Assembly (NCBI GenBank): GCA_024364735.1
Contig: JAGFNQ010000205.1
Coordinates: forward strand, 106,852 to 170,851
DNA: 64,000 nt
Source: Boesenbergia rotunda
Lineage: Eukaryota; Streptophyta; Magnoliopsida; Zingiberales; Zingiberaceae
Direction of reading: 5' to 3'
Part shown: positions 41,945 to 53,430 of the stretch, in pieces
Layout of the letters: every line of letters begins with the position of its first letter
Position numbering within the stretch: position 1 is the first letter of the stretch
Translations under genes and position numbers: made by a program
The notes under the pieces: generated by a model
The model's input: the letters and a program-made list of their open reading frames with translations, nothing else
What the model was told of the DNA's origin: nothing
The model's database searches: none

Positions 41945-42235
41945 TTAAGGACTTCCAGCTTGATTACACCCAAACCCAAGTCTACATTGATAACATAAGT
42001 TCAATCAATCTAACTAAAAATCCGATCCAACACTCAAGAACAAAGCATATAGAGGTTAAACATCACTTTGTAAGGGATCATGTAGTCAGGGGTGAAATAG
42101 TCCTTAAGTATGTGGACTCAAAGTCAAACTTAGCTGATATCTTTACCAAACCCTCACCTGAGTCTGAGTTTAGCTCGCTAAGAAGGCAGTTAGGGTTATG
42201 CTTAGTAGAATATGACTGCTCTACATGTCTTTTTA
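41945..42235 (+). pseudogene. pol: Copia RNase H C-terminus
   Basis: Reads FQLDYTQTQVYIDN, SINLTKNP, HSRTKHIEVKHHFVRDHV, VDSKSNLADIFTKP and LRRQLGLCLVEYDCSTCLF. These are the standard end motifs of the Ty1/copia RNase H (ADIFTKP). The frame stays open to 42297. Everything upstream, including the reverse transcriptase, is replaced by the LTR fragment ending at 41944. It belongs to the element whose 3' LTR is 43240-44495. It is the only piece of a copia pol enzyme in the window apart from the few codons near 720. Confidence 0.88.
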
Positions 42236-43239
42236 AATTGCTTTATTTTTTCTATTATTTAATATGTTTAAAAAATCATTTTTTTCTTGAAATTTAAAAA
42301 TTATTTTCCGACTTAGTTTTTCAAAAACATACCCCTTTTAAAACTAGGGTTTTTTCGCAAATGGACTTAGCTTAGGCCCTAACCCTAGAACTGCATGCAC
42401 CTATAGATCTAGAAGCCAACATCTCACAAGCACCTTAGGGTACTTTTGATTGACAACCTAGACTGGGTTGAGAAGCTTAGGTCTATGCCTTGATTCAAGA
42501 TGCTTTAAGTCAGTGCATCTGCAGTAATTGAGGCAATAAATACAAATTGAACAGTAATCAGGTTAAGTGTCTAGCTTAGAAAATCTAACTTGATCAGATC
42601 ACTTAACTTGACTAACCCTAGAGAAAGCTATTGTTAATGACAGTTAGTAAGTAACTAACTGGGTTAGACAAGACCCGAAAAAGAAGATTTAAATTGGTTT
42701 GGTCCAGCTTATGCGTAAAATGTTTAGAGTTGGTTCAATACAGAACTTTACTTTCTTTACTCAATTTTTTTTTTTGCTATAATATTTATTTGATATATGA
42801 CAAAGGGGGAGAGAAAGGAAAGGAGAGAAAAAAGTTTTTTTTTTCAAATTTTAATTTTTCAAAATTTTATCTCCTTTTTCGAAAAGTAAATAAATGCTTA
42901 AAAATGGTTTCAAATCTAAACATTTCAAAAATGAAAATTTTCTATGTGTTTAACTTGAAAATCTTGTGGAAAATTGTGGAAAATTTTCTAAGTGTTTAAC
43001 TTAAAAAGCTTTTGAAAATTTTCTAAGTGGTTTACATGAAAAATCTTTTGGAAAATACTTTTTTGAGTTTCTCTAAGAATAGTCAAGGACTTAGAAGCTT
43101 TTCAAAAACCCCACATATCTTTGAAAAACTCAGGGGGAGAATTTTCATTTCAAGGGGAGGAACTTAATACGTTGCTTGTTATATGTTTCTTTAACATAAC
43201 TTTTTGAACCGTGTTGCCATAAATCAAAAAGGGAGAGAT
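42236..43239 (+). other. Copia 3' non-coding region and PPT
   Basis: No supported gene. Matches the reversed segment 1-735 over its first part. The PPT CAAAAAGGGAGAGAT lies at 43225-43239 directly before the LTR. Confidence 0.8.
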
Positions 43240-44495
43240 TGTTGGTGCAGGAAGCACCTAAGTCAAACCTGAGTTTTGATAATGGCAAAGGGTTCAGATG
43301 TTAAGGTGGTAATGTGATCTAACAAGTCTACTGAGTGTGCAGGAAAAGTCCTAGGTACAATAGGCAAGAAGTCCTGGCAAAGGGCTGGGTAAGAAGTCCT
43401 GGTCAAGGACTGGGAAAGAAGACCTGACCGGAAGTTGGGCAAAGAAGTCCTGGTCGAGGACTGGGCATGAAGTCCTGGTAAAGGGCAGGGCACCGAAGAC
43501 CTGACCGGAAGTTGGGCAAGAAGACCTGACCGGAAGTTGGGCACGAAGACCTAGTCAGGTGGATTGGGCAAAAGTCCAACCGAAGGAGCCAGTTGGCAAC
43601 ATGTAAACTCTCCTGAGAGGAGTAGGTGAAGACGCGTTCCCCGTCGAGGGAACAGTAGTCATCGGTTCGACCTAGGGTTCCATTTGGGAGACCTAAAGTC
43701 AGAACCAAGACAGCTACGACTGTAAATAATAACTAATATATTTGCGTGTTGTGTTTTGGAACTAACTTTGGTTGCAGGGAACGAAGGAATGTTTCTTCTG
43801 CAGCTCAGGCGCCCCAATGGAGTCGGGTGCCTCACTGGGGTTAGGCACCCCTATGGATACGGCCGCCCCAGTGAATAGGCAAAAACCAAACCATTGCCGC
43901 GAAGCCTCTGGACCAAGGAAGCTAAGGCGCCTGTGAGGTCACAGGCGCCCCCATCAGCTCTGGCGCCAAGTGAAGATGGATAAGCACTGACCGAGCTTGC
44001 GGATAAGAGATCACACAGGGAAGGCCACGTGTAGGCGCCCCCATCGACACGGGCGCCCCCATGGGTGCTATAAAAGGGGGTTCACCCCCAAGGCTTCGAA
44101 CATCATTGCTCTCTATGCTCCAGACACTTTCGTTCAAGCGCTGTGCTCCGACAAACTTCGACTTCGAGATTCCAACGCCGACGACGACCTTGTACTCCGA
44201 AATTCGATCCACCTCGGGTGTCGGTATACTTAAATTACGAAAGTGTTGCTAATTCAATTTCCAATTCTATATCTGTACTATCAATTTGTAAAAGATTTTT
44301 CGAATATAGCATTGCCCAAAGTAAACGGTCAAGGACCGTGGGCCTTGGAGTAGGAGCCAACCGTGACTCCGAACCAAGTAAAACCAATCTGTGTTCGCGA
44401 TTGATTTGTTTTCCGCTGCGTATTATCTCTAGTGTTCCGAAAAATTTAATTTCGATATTCACCCCCCCCCTCTATCGAGTTTCTATGATCCAACA
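43240..44495 (+). mobile_element. Family I copia 3' LTR
   Basis: 1256 bp, TGTTGGTGCAGGAAGCACC to GATCCAACA. Hairpin-rich repeat at about 43370-43560, GGCGCC pairs at 43800-44060, TATA-like CTATAAAAGG at 44070, TTCCGCTG near 44414 and TTCACCCCCCCCC near 44458. It is inserted in the gypsy sequence that continues at 44496. Confidence 0.92.
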
Positions 44496-44958
44496 TGCTA
44501 TCCCCTTTTGCTCCAGTAGTTGGGTATGTTCTCCACTCTAGATATCCTATGAGTCAATGTATGTCAAATGGAGATCAGGGTTGTCGACATGGTCTGACAC
44601 CGGATAGGATATAGCGATTATCCTACGGGCAACCAAGAAAGAAAGATAGATGAGAAAAATAAGTAATCCTCCTAAAAATGAAGAGAAAACATTATTCATA
44701 GAGTTTCACCATAATAATAAAATTTATTATGAATAGGGGATGATTCCCAATATTTAAATAGGACTCTTATTTATACCACAACCTAGAACCCTAATAAAGG
44801 AAGGAAATTATAATTAAAAGATTTTAATTCCAATCATACAAAGAAAGGAATTAAATCTTTTACTAGAAAAGGAAAGTAATTAATTGGACGATCTTAACTC
44901 AAAATAGGGCATAGATCAAGATAAATTTTCTCTTATAAATACCAGGAATACCAAAAAC
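44496..44958 (-). mobile_element. Gypsy 3' non-coding or LTR sequence
   Basis: Sits between the family I LTR and E4. On the minus strand it shows a TATA-like GGTATAAATAAGAG near 44770 and AT-rich leader-like DNA. It probably belongs to the same minus-strand gypsy element as the integrase parts at 52803 and 58922. The LTR edge is not placed. Confidence 0.45.
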
Positions 44959-46571
44959 TGTTGGTGCAAGTTGCATCAATGATGTTCTCCTCTAAGTGTT
45001 TTAATGTTTGACAATTTACTTAATTCAGTGATACATTGAACAGACAATGGGGAGTTAAGAGAGAAGTAACAAAGTGGATCAAAGTCCTAGTGAATCTAGG
45101 CACTAAGTCCTGGCAAAGGGCTAGGCACCGAAGACCTGCTCGGAAGGTGGGCACTAAGTCCTGATTGAGGATTGGTCACTAAGTCTTGGCAAAGGCCTGG
45201 GCACCGAAGACCTGTTCGGAAGGTGGGCACGAAGTCCTGGTTGAGGATTGGGCAAGAAGACCTGGCCGAGGGTTGGGAACCGAAGTCCTAGTCGAGGATT
45301 GGGCATGAAGACCTGGCTGAAGGTTGGGCACCGAAGTCCTATACTTAGGGTTTGGGCACGAAGTCTTGGTCCGAGGGATTGAGCAACATAGCTGAGCGAT
45401 GACTAAGGATAGAATTAGAGACGGGTCGGGGTTCGGACGTCTCGAGATCCGAGAGTATCGGAAGATAAGCAAAAGTCCACCCAAAGGACTGGGTGACAAC
45501 CGTCTCCTGAAAGGAGTAGGTGAAAGGCGCGTTCTCGGGGGTGGGAACCTGCGTCGGTTTGACCTAGGGTTTTCATGGAAATCCGAAGTCCAAACCAAGT
45601 CCTTAAGGCTAATATTGTATGTATATTTGCTTTGTGTTTGTGTATCTTGCAGGTACCAAGAACCGGAGACAAACAGACAAAAGGCTGGAAATCAGCCAAG
45701 CCAGGCGCCCCTATTGATGGGGGCACCCAGATCAAAGCACAAAACCCAGTCTTGGGTTGAAAACCTTTAAGCCAGGCACCTAGTATGGTGGGGGCGCCAA
45801 AGACAAAGAGTAAAAGGTGCAGTTTCGTGAAGTAAGCAGAATAGGCTTCCATTCAGGCGCCCGGGATGATACGGGCGCCCAAGGTGAAAGCTGTATTTGC
45901 TGTTTCGTGGTCGAAACACAGAAAAGCCTTCACTTAGGTGCCTGAGAGGTCCGGGGCACCCTGGTCAGAGGTTTTATCAGCCGCGGCGAGGTCGGTGCAG
46001 GGATTAGGGTTGACCGAGTCTATAGGGGCGCCCCTAGCGTATCAGGCGCCCATATGAAGCCTATATAAGGGGCTTCGACCTCTCTGCTTCAAACACAACT
46101 TCCAAGAGTGATTCTGAGCATTCTGACTGACGACAACATGCTAAAGGCGAGGTTCTATGTTTGGGAGGTTCCAGGAGGAAGTGCGTGGCACTTAGGAGGT
46201 TCAGATCGGCAGACACGTCGACATAAATTGTTTTGGATCGATTTACATTCTGCAATTCAATTTACTTATCTTTTTTCGTGTAAATCAACTATATGACGGG
46301 TTTTCTCCCCCTCCGGAAATTTCGGAAAGGAGACCAATAGTGGACTCACGCCGAGTACATAGGCCTTGGACATACTGACCCTGGGGGGTCGGGAACTAAG
46401 TAAATAAATCCCGCGTGTCTGTCGTCTTGCTTTTATTTTTCTGTATTTTCTTTTCCGCTGTGCTACTAACTCTCTGAGTCTAGAAAATAGTTAAAAGGTT
46501 TTACGAATATTTCCGCGAGAATTTTCACGGTCGATATTCACCCCCCCTCTATCGACGGCACTGGTCCTACA
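44959..46571 (+). repeat. E4 5' LTR
   Basis: 1613 bp, TGTTGGTGCAAG to CCTACA. Hairpin array 45100-45370, GGCGCC pairs 45700-46055, TATA box CTATATAAGG at 46061-46070, U5 TTTTCCGCTGTGCTAC near 46450. Confidence 0.94.
45100..45370 (+). repeat. Hairpin array in U3 of E4 5' LTR
   Basis: About nine units spaced near 30 bp, such as CCTGGCAAAGGGCTAGG, CCTGCTCGGAAGGTGGG and CCTAGTCGAGGATTGGG. Stems pair with many G-U. The E1 equivalents are at 11588-11975 and 17400-17740. Confidence 0.78.
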
Positions 46572-46573
46572 AG

Positions 46574-46640
46574 TGGTATCAGAGCTAGACCGCTCTTCAC
46601 CGGACTAACTGCCGACGGAGCAACGACGCCAGGAGTTGAG
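46574..46640 (+). promoter_or_regulatory. E4 PBS and conserved leader
   Basis: PBS TGGTATCAGAGC. AGAGC and GCTCT flank TAGACC. CGGACTAACTGCCGACGGAG follows, then GGCGCC-free leader to the ATG at 46680. Confidence 0.88.
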
Positions 46641-46679
46641 GGGGAGCCCAGGGGTGAATCAGGTACATTTTAATTTTAA

Positions 46680-47687
46680 ATGTCAAATTTTAAATTCCAT
46701 GTTATATGCTTCACATGTAGGGAGAGAGGGCACTATAAAAATCAGTGCCCTACTCGTAAGACTCAGTCTCCACCACCGGCGGCAAAGGAGACACTAGCGC
46801 CAGGAGTTCGGAGAGATAAAGGCCACATCAGATGCTTCAGATGCGAGAAGTACAGACACTACAAAAATAAGTGTCCGGCGAAGGTACGGAAAATTTACAT
46901 TCCAAAAATTTTACAAATTCCTGTACTGTCTTATGATAATTTAGTTAATTTTTCTGATAAATTAGATTTACTGCATAGTAAAATTAATATTTTGCATGTC
47001 AAATTAAAAAATTCAAATATGACTAAAATATCATAAATTAATTATTTAATTCAGAACATCAATTCAGTAATTTCTAAAATAAATTATCATAACTTTAATT
47101 CTAATAATTTTAATTCTGATAATTTTAAACTTAATTTTGATAATTTTAATTCTGATAAATTTAATCCTAAGGATAAATCTGAATTCAAAAATCCTAAGGA
47201 TAAATCTGAATTCAAAAATCTTAAGGATAAATCTGAATTCAAAAATTCTAAGGATAAATCTGAATTCAAATATCTTAAGGATAATTCTAAATTTGAAAAT
47301 CCTTTAGATAATTATGAATTCAAATTTGAAAATCCTAAGGATAATCCAGATGTTAATTCTGAAAATATTATTTCTGAGGATAATTTTGAAGATGAAATTC
47401 TCCTTGATAATAACTTAATTATAGATAATCTTGAAAATTATTACAAAACTTTAACTAGTGACCCAAATTACTCCTCCTACTTTGAGGATGAGGAGGATAT
47501 GGAACTATCTAAGATAAAGGCCATAGTAAATAAAGTTCATAAAGATTCACACAAATCCGAATTGTTAGAAAAATTTGAAAAGATAGATAAAGAAGAAATA
47601 GTGGATGAAGCAGAAATTTTTGAAATAATGAAAATGATGAACATAAACCCACAACTATTAATTAATCAATTCAACCTTAATTATTGA
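46680..47687 (+). pseudogene. E4 zinc-knuckle gag-like protein, one stop
   Basis: A single frame of 335 codons plus stop, broken only by TAA at 47034-47036, where E1 has sense codons. Knuckles CFTCRERGHYKNQC (residues 10-23) and CFRCEKYRHYKNKC (52-65) are both complete. A Lys/Asn/Asp-rich middle has five repeats of the type NPKDKSEFK. The end EIFEIMKMMNINPQLLINQF is almost the same as in E1. There is no UBN2 domain. Start is the first ATG after the leader and matches E1. Function beyond nucleic-acid binding is unknown. Confidence 0.82.
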
Positions 47688-47689
47688 AA

Positions 47690-48880
47690 TATTAAATTCA
47701 ATTAAATCTAAATTAATTCAAACTTAAATTAATTCAATTAAATCGTAATTCAAACTTTAATTAATTCAATTAAATCTAAATTAATTCAAACTTAAATTAA
47801 TTCAATTAAATCTTAATTCAAACTTAAATTAATTCAATTAAATCTAAATTAATTCAAACATAAATTAATTCAATTAAATCTTAATTCAAACATAAATTAA
47901 TTCAATTAAATCTTAATTCAAACTTAAATTAATTCAATTAAATCTAAATTAATTCAAACTTAAACTAATTCAATTAAATCTTAATTCAAACTTAAATTAA
48001 TTCAATTAAATCTTAATTCAAACTTAAATTAATTCAATTAAATCTAAATTAATTCAAACTTAGATTAATTCAATTAAATCTAAATTAATTCTAACTTAAA
48101 TTAATTCAATTAAATCTAAATTAATTCAAACTTAGATTAATTCAATTAAATCTAAATTAATTCAAACTTAAATTAATTCAATTAAATCTTAATTCAAACT
48201 TAAATTAATTCAATTAAATCTTAATTCAAACTAAAATTAGTTAAATTAAATGTTAATTCAATCAAATTCAAATTAATTCAATTTAGTTAAATTAAATCTT
48301 AATTAAATCAAATTCAAATCAATTCAAATTAGTTAAATTAAATCTTAATTAAATCAAATTCAAATCAATCACATTAGTTAAATTAAATCTTAATTAAATC
48401 AAATTCAAATTAATTCAAATTAGTTAAATTAAATCTTAATTAAATCAAATTCAAATCAATTCAATTTAGTTAAATTAAAACTTAATTATATAAAATTCAA
48501 ATTAGTTAAATTAAATCTTAATTAAATCAAATTCAAATCAATTCAAATTAATTAAATTAAATCTTAATTAAATCAAATTCAAATTAATTAAATTAAATCT
48601 TAATTAAATCAAATTCAAATCAATTCAAATTAATTAAATTAAATCTTAATTAAGACAAATTCAAGTCAATTCAAATTAATTAAATTAAATCTTAATTAAA
48701 TGAAATTCAAATTAATGTAGATTAATTCAATTAAATCTCAATTTAATCTAATTCTAATGAATTCAAATTAATACAACTAATTCCTAATTAATTCAACCTC
48801 AATTAATCTTTAATTAATTCAACTTCAATTAATTAACTTGAATCCAACCAAATCTTAATTAAAACTCGAACTAAAATAAA
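47690..48880. repeat. AT-rich tandem array (TTAATTCAATTAAATC type)
   Basis: 1.2 kb of repeats like TTAATTCAATTAAATC and TTAATTCAAACTTAAA, period roughly 32-45 bp, drifting to AAATCAAATTCAAATC after 48240. It directly follows the gag-like frame. Confidence 0.9.
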
Positions 48881-48899
48881 ATCTTACCCAAACTGCAAC

Positions 48900-51210
48900 A
48901 ATCAACTTAATAAAATATGTCAAAGTGGGTTGACATATTCGCGGGTTCAAACGACATGTATCAAATCGGGAATTTGATACATTTTTAGAAACTTTATATA
49001 AAATGATTTAAATTGCTTGACTCATGCATAACTGCCATGTCATGCATATGCAATTTTCTTAAATTATATGTCATGTCATTCACGTTTAATTTTTATGCAT
49101 AATTTAGAACGGCTATAGGAATAAAAGTAATTGAAACTTGATCAACCTAGTATTAGGTGGAGGTGAGATGATAGTAGGTTAGGGAAGACTTTTTGGTGGA
49201 ACTAGCCGAAGCTACCAATCCAAAACCTAAACTAGTTAGACCAAAATATTTCAAGAAGTAACTTGAAGATGAATTTTCTATAAAAGGCTTTGTCAAGGAA
49301 AGGGTTGATGATTCAATAAGGCTACAGCCAAAGAAGGCCTAGTGCCTCGCCAAGACCTGGAAGCCAATTACTGAAAATCAAATTCACTTTACTATTGCTA
49401 GATTTGAATCTAACACATGTTTCAATTAAATCTTAGTTTTAATAATAAATTAAAGAAAATGATTCAAGCATCTCACAATACACCCATAAGGCAACCATGC
49501 TTGCTGTACTGAGACATCTAGAATGGGTGAGATGTTAAGGACTAATTAATTGAAAAATATTTTTCAAAATTATTTTTCAAAATTGTTAGAATATTTTTCT
49601 AAAAATATATTTTCAAAATAGTGCTTCAACATAATAATGTTTTCATGGAATTCATGCTTGTCTAATTGATTATATATGATATATTTTCAAAAATTATATC
49701 CTTTTAAAAATTGTTTGACTCACACAATTAGACACAAGCCTCTTTGGACAACACTAAAGTTCCTTAAGGCACTTAGATAGAGTCAAACGGGATTGGGTAC
49801 AGGGGGAGTGTTTTCACTCTTTTAAAATTTCTTTTGAAAAGACTTTTCGAAAACTGCCCCTTAATTTCTATCTCATATGTTTTCAAAAAGGCTTATACTT
49901 TAAAAATTATCTTCTTTCCAAATTATGGTTTCAAAATCTATCTTCCTGAAAAGTGGTGTTCATTTGATTTTGATAAACCCTAAAGACACGGAGGAAGGTC
50001 CACTTCATGATCTAAAAGGATTCCTAGGATGTGTAAGATTTAGGGGGAGTCTGAGTCAAACTTCTGACAAGTTTTAAATTATTTATTTTGAAAATTATTA
50101 GATAATTCCTTTGATCTGAACTCAACCCTAAAGACTTAGAGGAAGAGTACTTGTGGTCAACAAGCTTCCCAGGACTGAGTCAAGATTACGGGGAGGTCAA
50201 ATTAAATGAATTATTTAATAACATTCTTCATATCTTCAAAAATTTTGCTGAAAATATAAGTTTTTCAAAATACTATTTTTCAGAATTTTTGTGGCTTATG
50301 AAATTATTTTGGAAATAATATTTACTTGGGTTGGAGAATTTCCAGGACACTTAGGAAAATGTCCTTGTAGTCAACAAGGTTTCCTAGGATTGTGTCAGAC
50401 TGGAAGATAAACCAAGTCAAGTAAATATTATGTCTTCAAAAGTTCACACATTTTTCAAAATGTACTAGCATATATTTTCAAAAGTACTATCATTTTTTTT
50501 ATTATCAAAATTCTATTTAAAAAATAATATTTACTTGAGTTTGAAGAATTTCCAGGACACTTAGGAAAATGTCCTTGTAGTTAACAAGGGTTCCTAGGAT
50601 TGTGTCAGACTGGAAATGAAACCTAGACAAGTAAAATATTATGTTTTCAAAATGCATAATACTTTTCAAAAAAAAATATAGACTTATATTTTTCAAAGTC
50701 TAATCTTTTTCAAAAGTACTTAATTTTTCGAAAAGTACTTGCAAAATATGCATAATATTTTTCAGAAATACTTATATTTTCCAAAATTGCAAATGCATCA
50801 TATCTTTCAAAGATACTTATATTTTTCAAAACTTACATAATCTTTCAAAAGTACTTGCATTTTTCAAAAGATCATAATATTTTTCAAAGTACTTGTACTT
50901 TTCAAAAAGAATCAAAGGTTTTCATTGTTGGTGCAAGTATTTTTATTTTTTTTTATGTATGACAAAGGGGGAGAGATACGCCTTAAGTTAGAAATTTTTT
51001 CTTTTCTCTTCCCAAAGGATCAAAAAATCAAAATGCTTTTCAAAAAGGGGGGAGAGTGAAAGTTAGAATTTTTTTCCTATTTTTCCCTAGAGGATCAAAA
51101 ATGGACTTTCAAAACTTAGATCAGTTTTTTCATTTGATCCCAAGAGTTAAAGTTTAGCCCTTTAAACCAATCTAACTTAAGTTATTGTCAAACATTAAAA
51201 AGGGGGAGAT
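48900..51210 (+). other. E4 3' non-coding region and PPT
   Basis: No supported gene. Long multi-stem hairpins at 50342-50403 and 50552-50613, with weaker ones near 49740, 50000 and 50150. TTTTCAAAA words abound from 50640. PPT AAAAAGGGGGAGAT at 51197-51210. Confidence 0.75.
50342..50613 (+). repeat. Two copies of a 62-nt multi-stem hairpin
   Basis: CCAG/CTGG, GACAC/GTGTC, TAGGAAA/TTTCCTA and CCTTGT/ACAAGG nest around AGTCA in 50342-50403. The second copy at 50552-50613 has two single-base changes that weaken the inner stems. They match E1 12683-12943. Confidence 0.8.
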
Positions 51211-52797
51211 TGTTGGTGCAAGTTGCATCAATGATGTTCTCCTCTAAGTGTTTTAATGTTTGACAATTTACTTAAGTCAGTGATACATTGAACAGACAAA
51301 GGGGAGTTAAGAGAGAAGTAACAAAGTGGACCAAAGTCCTAGTGAATCTAGGCACTAAGTCCTGGCAAAGGGCTGGCCACCGAAGACCTGCTCGGAAGGT
51401 GGGCACTAAGTCCTGGCTAAGGGCTGGCCACCAAAGACCTGCTCAGAAGGTGGGCACGAAGTCCTGGTCAAGGACTGGGCAAGAAGACCTGGCCGAGGGT
51501 TGGGCACTGAAATCCTGGTCGAGGATTGGGCACGAAGACCTGGCCGAGGGTTGGGCACCGATGCCCTGGACTTAGGGTTTGGGCATGAAGTCTTGGTCCG
51601 AGGGATTGAGCAACTTAGCTGAGCGATGACGAAGGACAGAAGTAGAGACGGGTCGGGGTTCGGACGTCTCAAGATCCGAGAGTATCGGAAGCTAAGCAAA
51701 AGTCCACCCGAAGGACTGGGTGGCAACCGTCTCCTGAAAGGAGTAGGTGAAAGGCGCGTTCTCGGGGGTGGGAACCTGCGTCGGTTTGACCTAGGGTTTT
51801 AGTGGAAATTCGAAGTTCGAACCAAGTCCTTAAGGCTAATATTGTATGTATATTTGCTTTGTGTTTGTGTATCTTGCAGGTACCAAGAACCGGAGACAAA
51901 GCAGACAAAAGGATGGAAATCAGCCAAGCCAGGCGCCCCTATTGATGGGGGCGCCCAGATCAAAGCACAAAACCCAGTCTTGGGTTGAAAGCCTTGAATC
52001 CAGGCACCCAGTATGGTGGGGGCGCCCAAGACAAAGAGTAAAAGGTGCAGTTTCGTGAAGTAAGCAGAATAGGCTTCCATTCAGGCGCCCGGATGATACG
52101 GGCGCCCAAGGTGAAAGCTGTATTTGCTGTTTCGAGGTCGAAACATAGAAAAGCCTTCACTTAGGTGCCTGGGAGGTCTGGGGCACCCTGGTCAGAGGTT
52201 TTATCAGCCGCGGCGAGGTTGACGCAGGGATAAGGTTTGACCGAGTCTTTAGGGGCGCCCCTACGTATCAGGCGCCCGTATGAAGCCTATATAAGGGGCT
52301 TCGACCCCTCTACTTCAAACACAACTTCCAAGAGTGATTCTGAGCATTCTGACCGACGATAACGTGGTAAAGATGTGGTTCTGCATCCGGGAGGCTCCAG
52401 GAGGAAGTGCGCGGCACTTCGAAGGTCCAGATTGGCTGACGCGTCGACATAAATTGTTTTGGTTCGATTTACATTCTGCAATTCAATTTACTTATCTTTT
52501 TTCTTGTAAATCAACTGTAAGACAGGTTTTCTCCGCCTCCGGAAATTTCGGAAAGGAGACCAATAGTGAACTCACGCCGAGTACATAGGCCTTGGACATA
52601 CTGACCCTGGGGGGTCGGGAACCAAGTAAATAAATCCCGCGTGTCTGTCATCTTGCTTTTATTTTTCTATATTTACTTTTCCACTGTGCTACTAATGCTC
52701 TGAGTCTAGAAAATAGTTAGAAAGTTTTACAAAGATTTCCGCAAGAATTTTCACGGTCGATATTCACCTCCCCTCTATTGACGGCACCGGTCCAACA
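51211..52797 (+). repeat. E4 3' LTR
   Basis: 1587 bp, TGTTGGTGCAAG to CCAACA. Same layout as the 5' LTR, with small indels mostly in the hairpin array (about 51340-51600). Confidence 0.94.
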
Positions 52798-52802
52798 AAA
52801 AC

Positions 52803-53126
52803 ACCCTAAATATTGAAAAAATGAAAATTTCCAAAAATAGTAAAAGTGCTCGGAAAAGGATTTAAACGGTGGAATCAGGGTCTGAAAAATTGACGGTTAC
52901 GGTTTCACTAATAACAAACGTAGCTTTTCAAATTATAGGCGAACTGCTGACAGAGCTTGATTCTGAGCCCCAAGTCAAAGGTTATATCCTTTTAAAGTTT
53001 GAAAGGTAATATTGAGCTTCAACATGGGTTGGGTTTGCATTAGTCTCTTCGGGTTGAAAAGAACTCACCCTCAAGTGCTCCATGTTGAAGACATCAGACG
53101 CCTTCAAATGACTAGAAAGACACAGT
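52803..53126 (-). pseudogene. pol: Gypsy integrase C-terminus
   Basis: On the minus strand it reads YKLCLSSHLKASDVFNMEHL soon after the E5 junction, like the usual end of a Ty3/gypsy integrase. Stops follow. It joins the integrase core at 58922 once E5 is removed: AATGCTTA from one side, CAAACTG from the other. Clade not assigned. Confidence 0.7.
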
Positions 53127-53430
53127 TTGTATGTAAGTACCCTGGGTTAGTTTTGATATGATCAACCAAGTCAAGTTAGGTCCTGTGTGTTTTTGATCCT
53201 TGTGTCTAAGTTTGCAGGAGCTTAGGAGCACAAGAAGTTGAGTGGAAGACATGGTGATCAAGAAAGATGACACGGGAAGGGGGTCGAGGGGCTTGGTGCA
53301 TCCGAGGGACGAAAAGACTACGGAAGAGTACACTGGTAGACAAGAAGAGCGCGCGCAACGTTTGAGGGACGAGAAATCGGGGAGGAAGACTACTCAAGGA
53401 GAAGGTCGAAAGTTAGGTTTGGGCGAGCTT

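Larger units (their letters stand above)
44959..52797 (+). mobile_element. E4: complete non-autonomous copia-like element
   Basis: 7839 bp: 5' LTR 44959-46571, PBS 46574-46585, zinc-knuckle frame 46680-47687, AT-rich array 47690-48880, non-coding region, PPT 51197-51210, 3' LTR 51211-52797. TSD AAAAC at 44954-44958 and 52798-52802 is perfect. Sister of E1, opposite orientation. It lies inside a minus-strand gypsy element. Confidence 0.95.

Noticed and set aside
46574..46585. tRNA gene fragment
   Set aside because: TGGTATCAGAGC is the primer-binding site complementary to tRNA; no cloverleaf follows.
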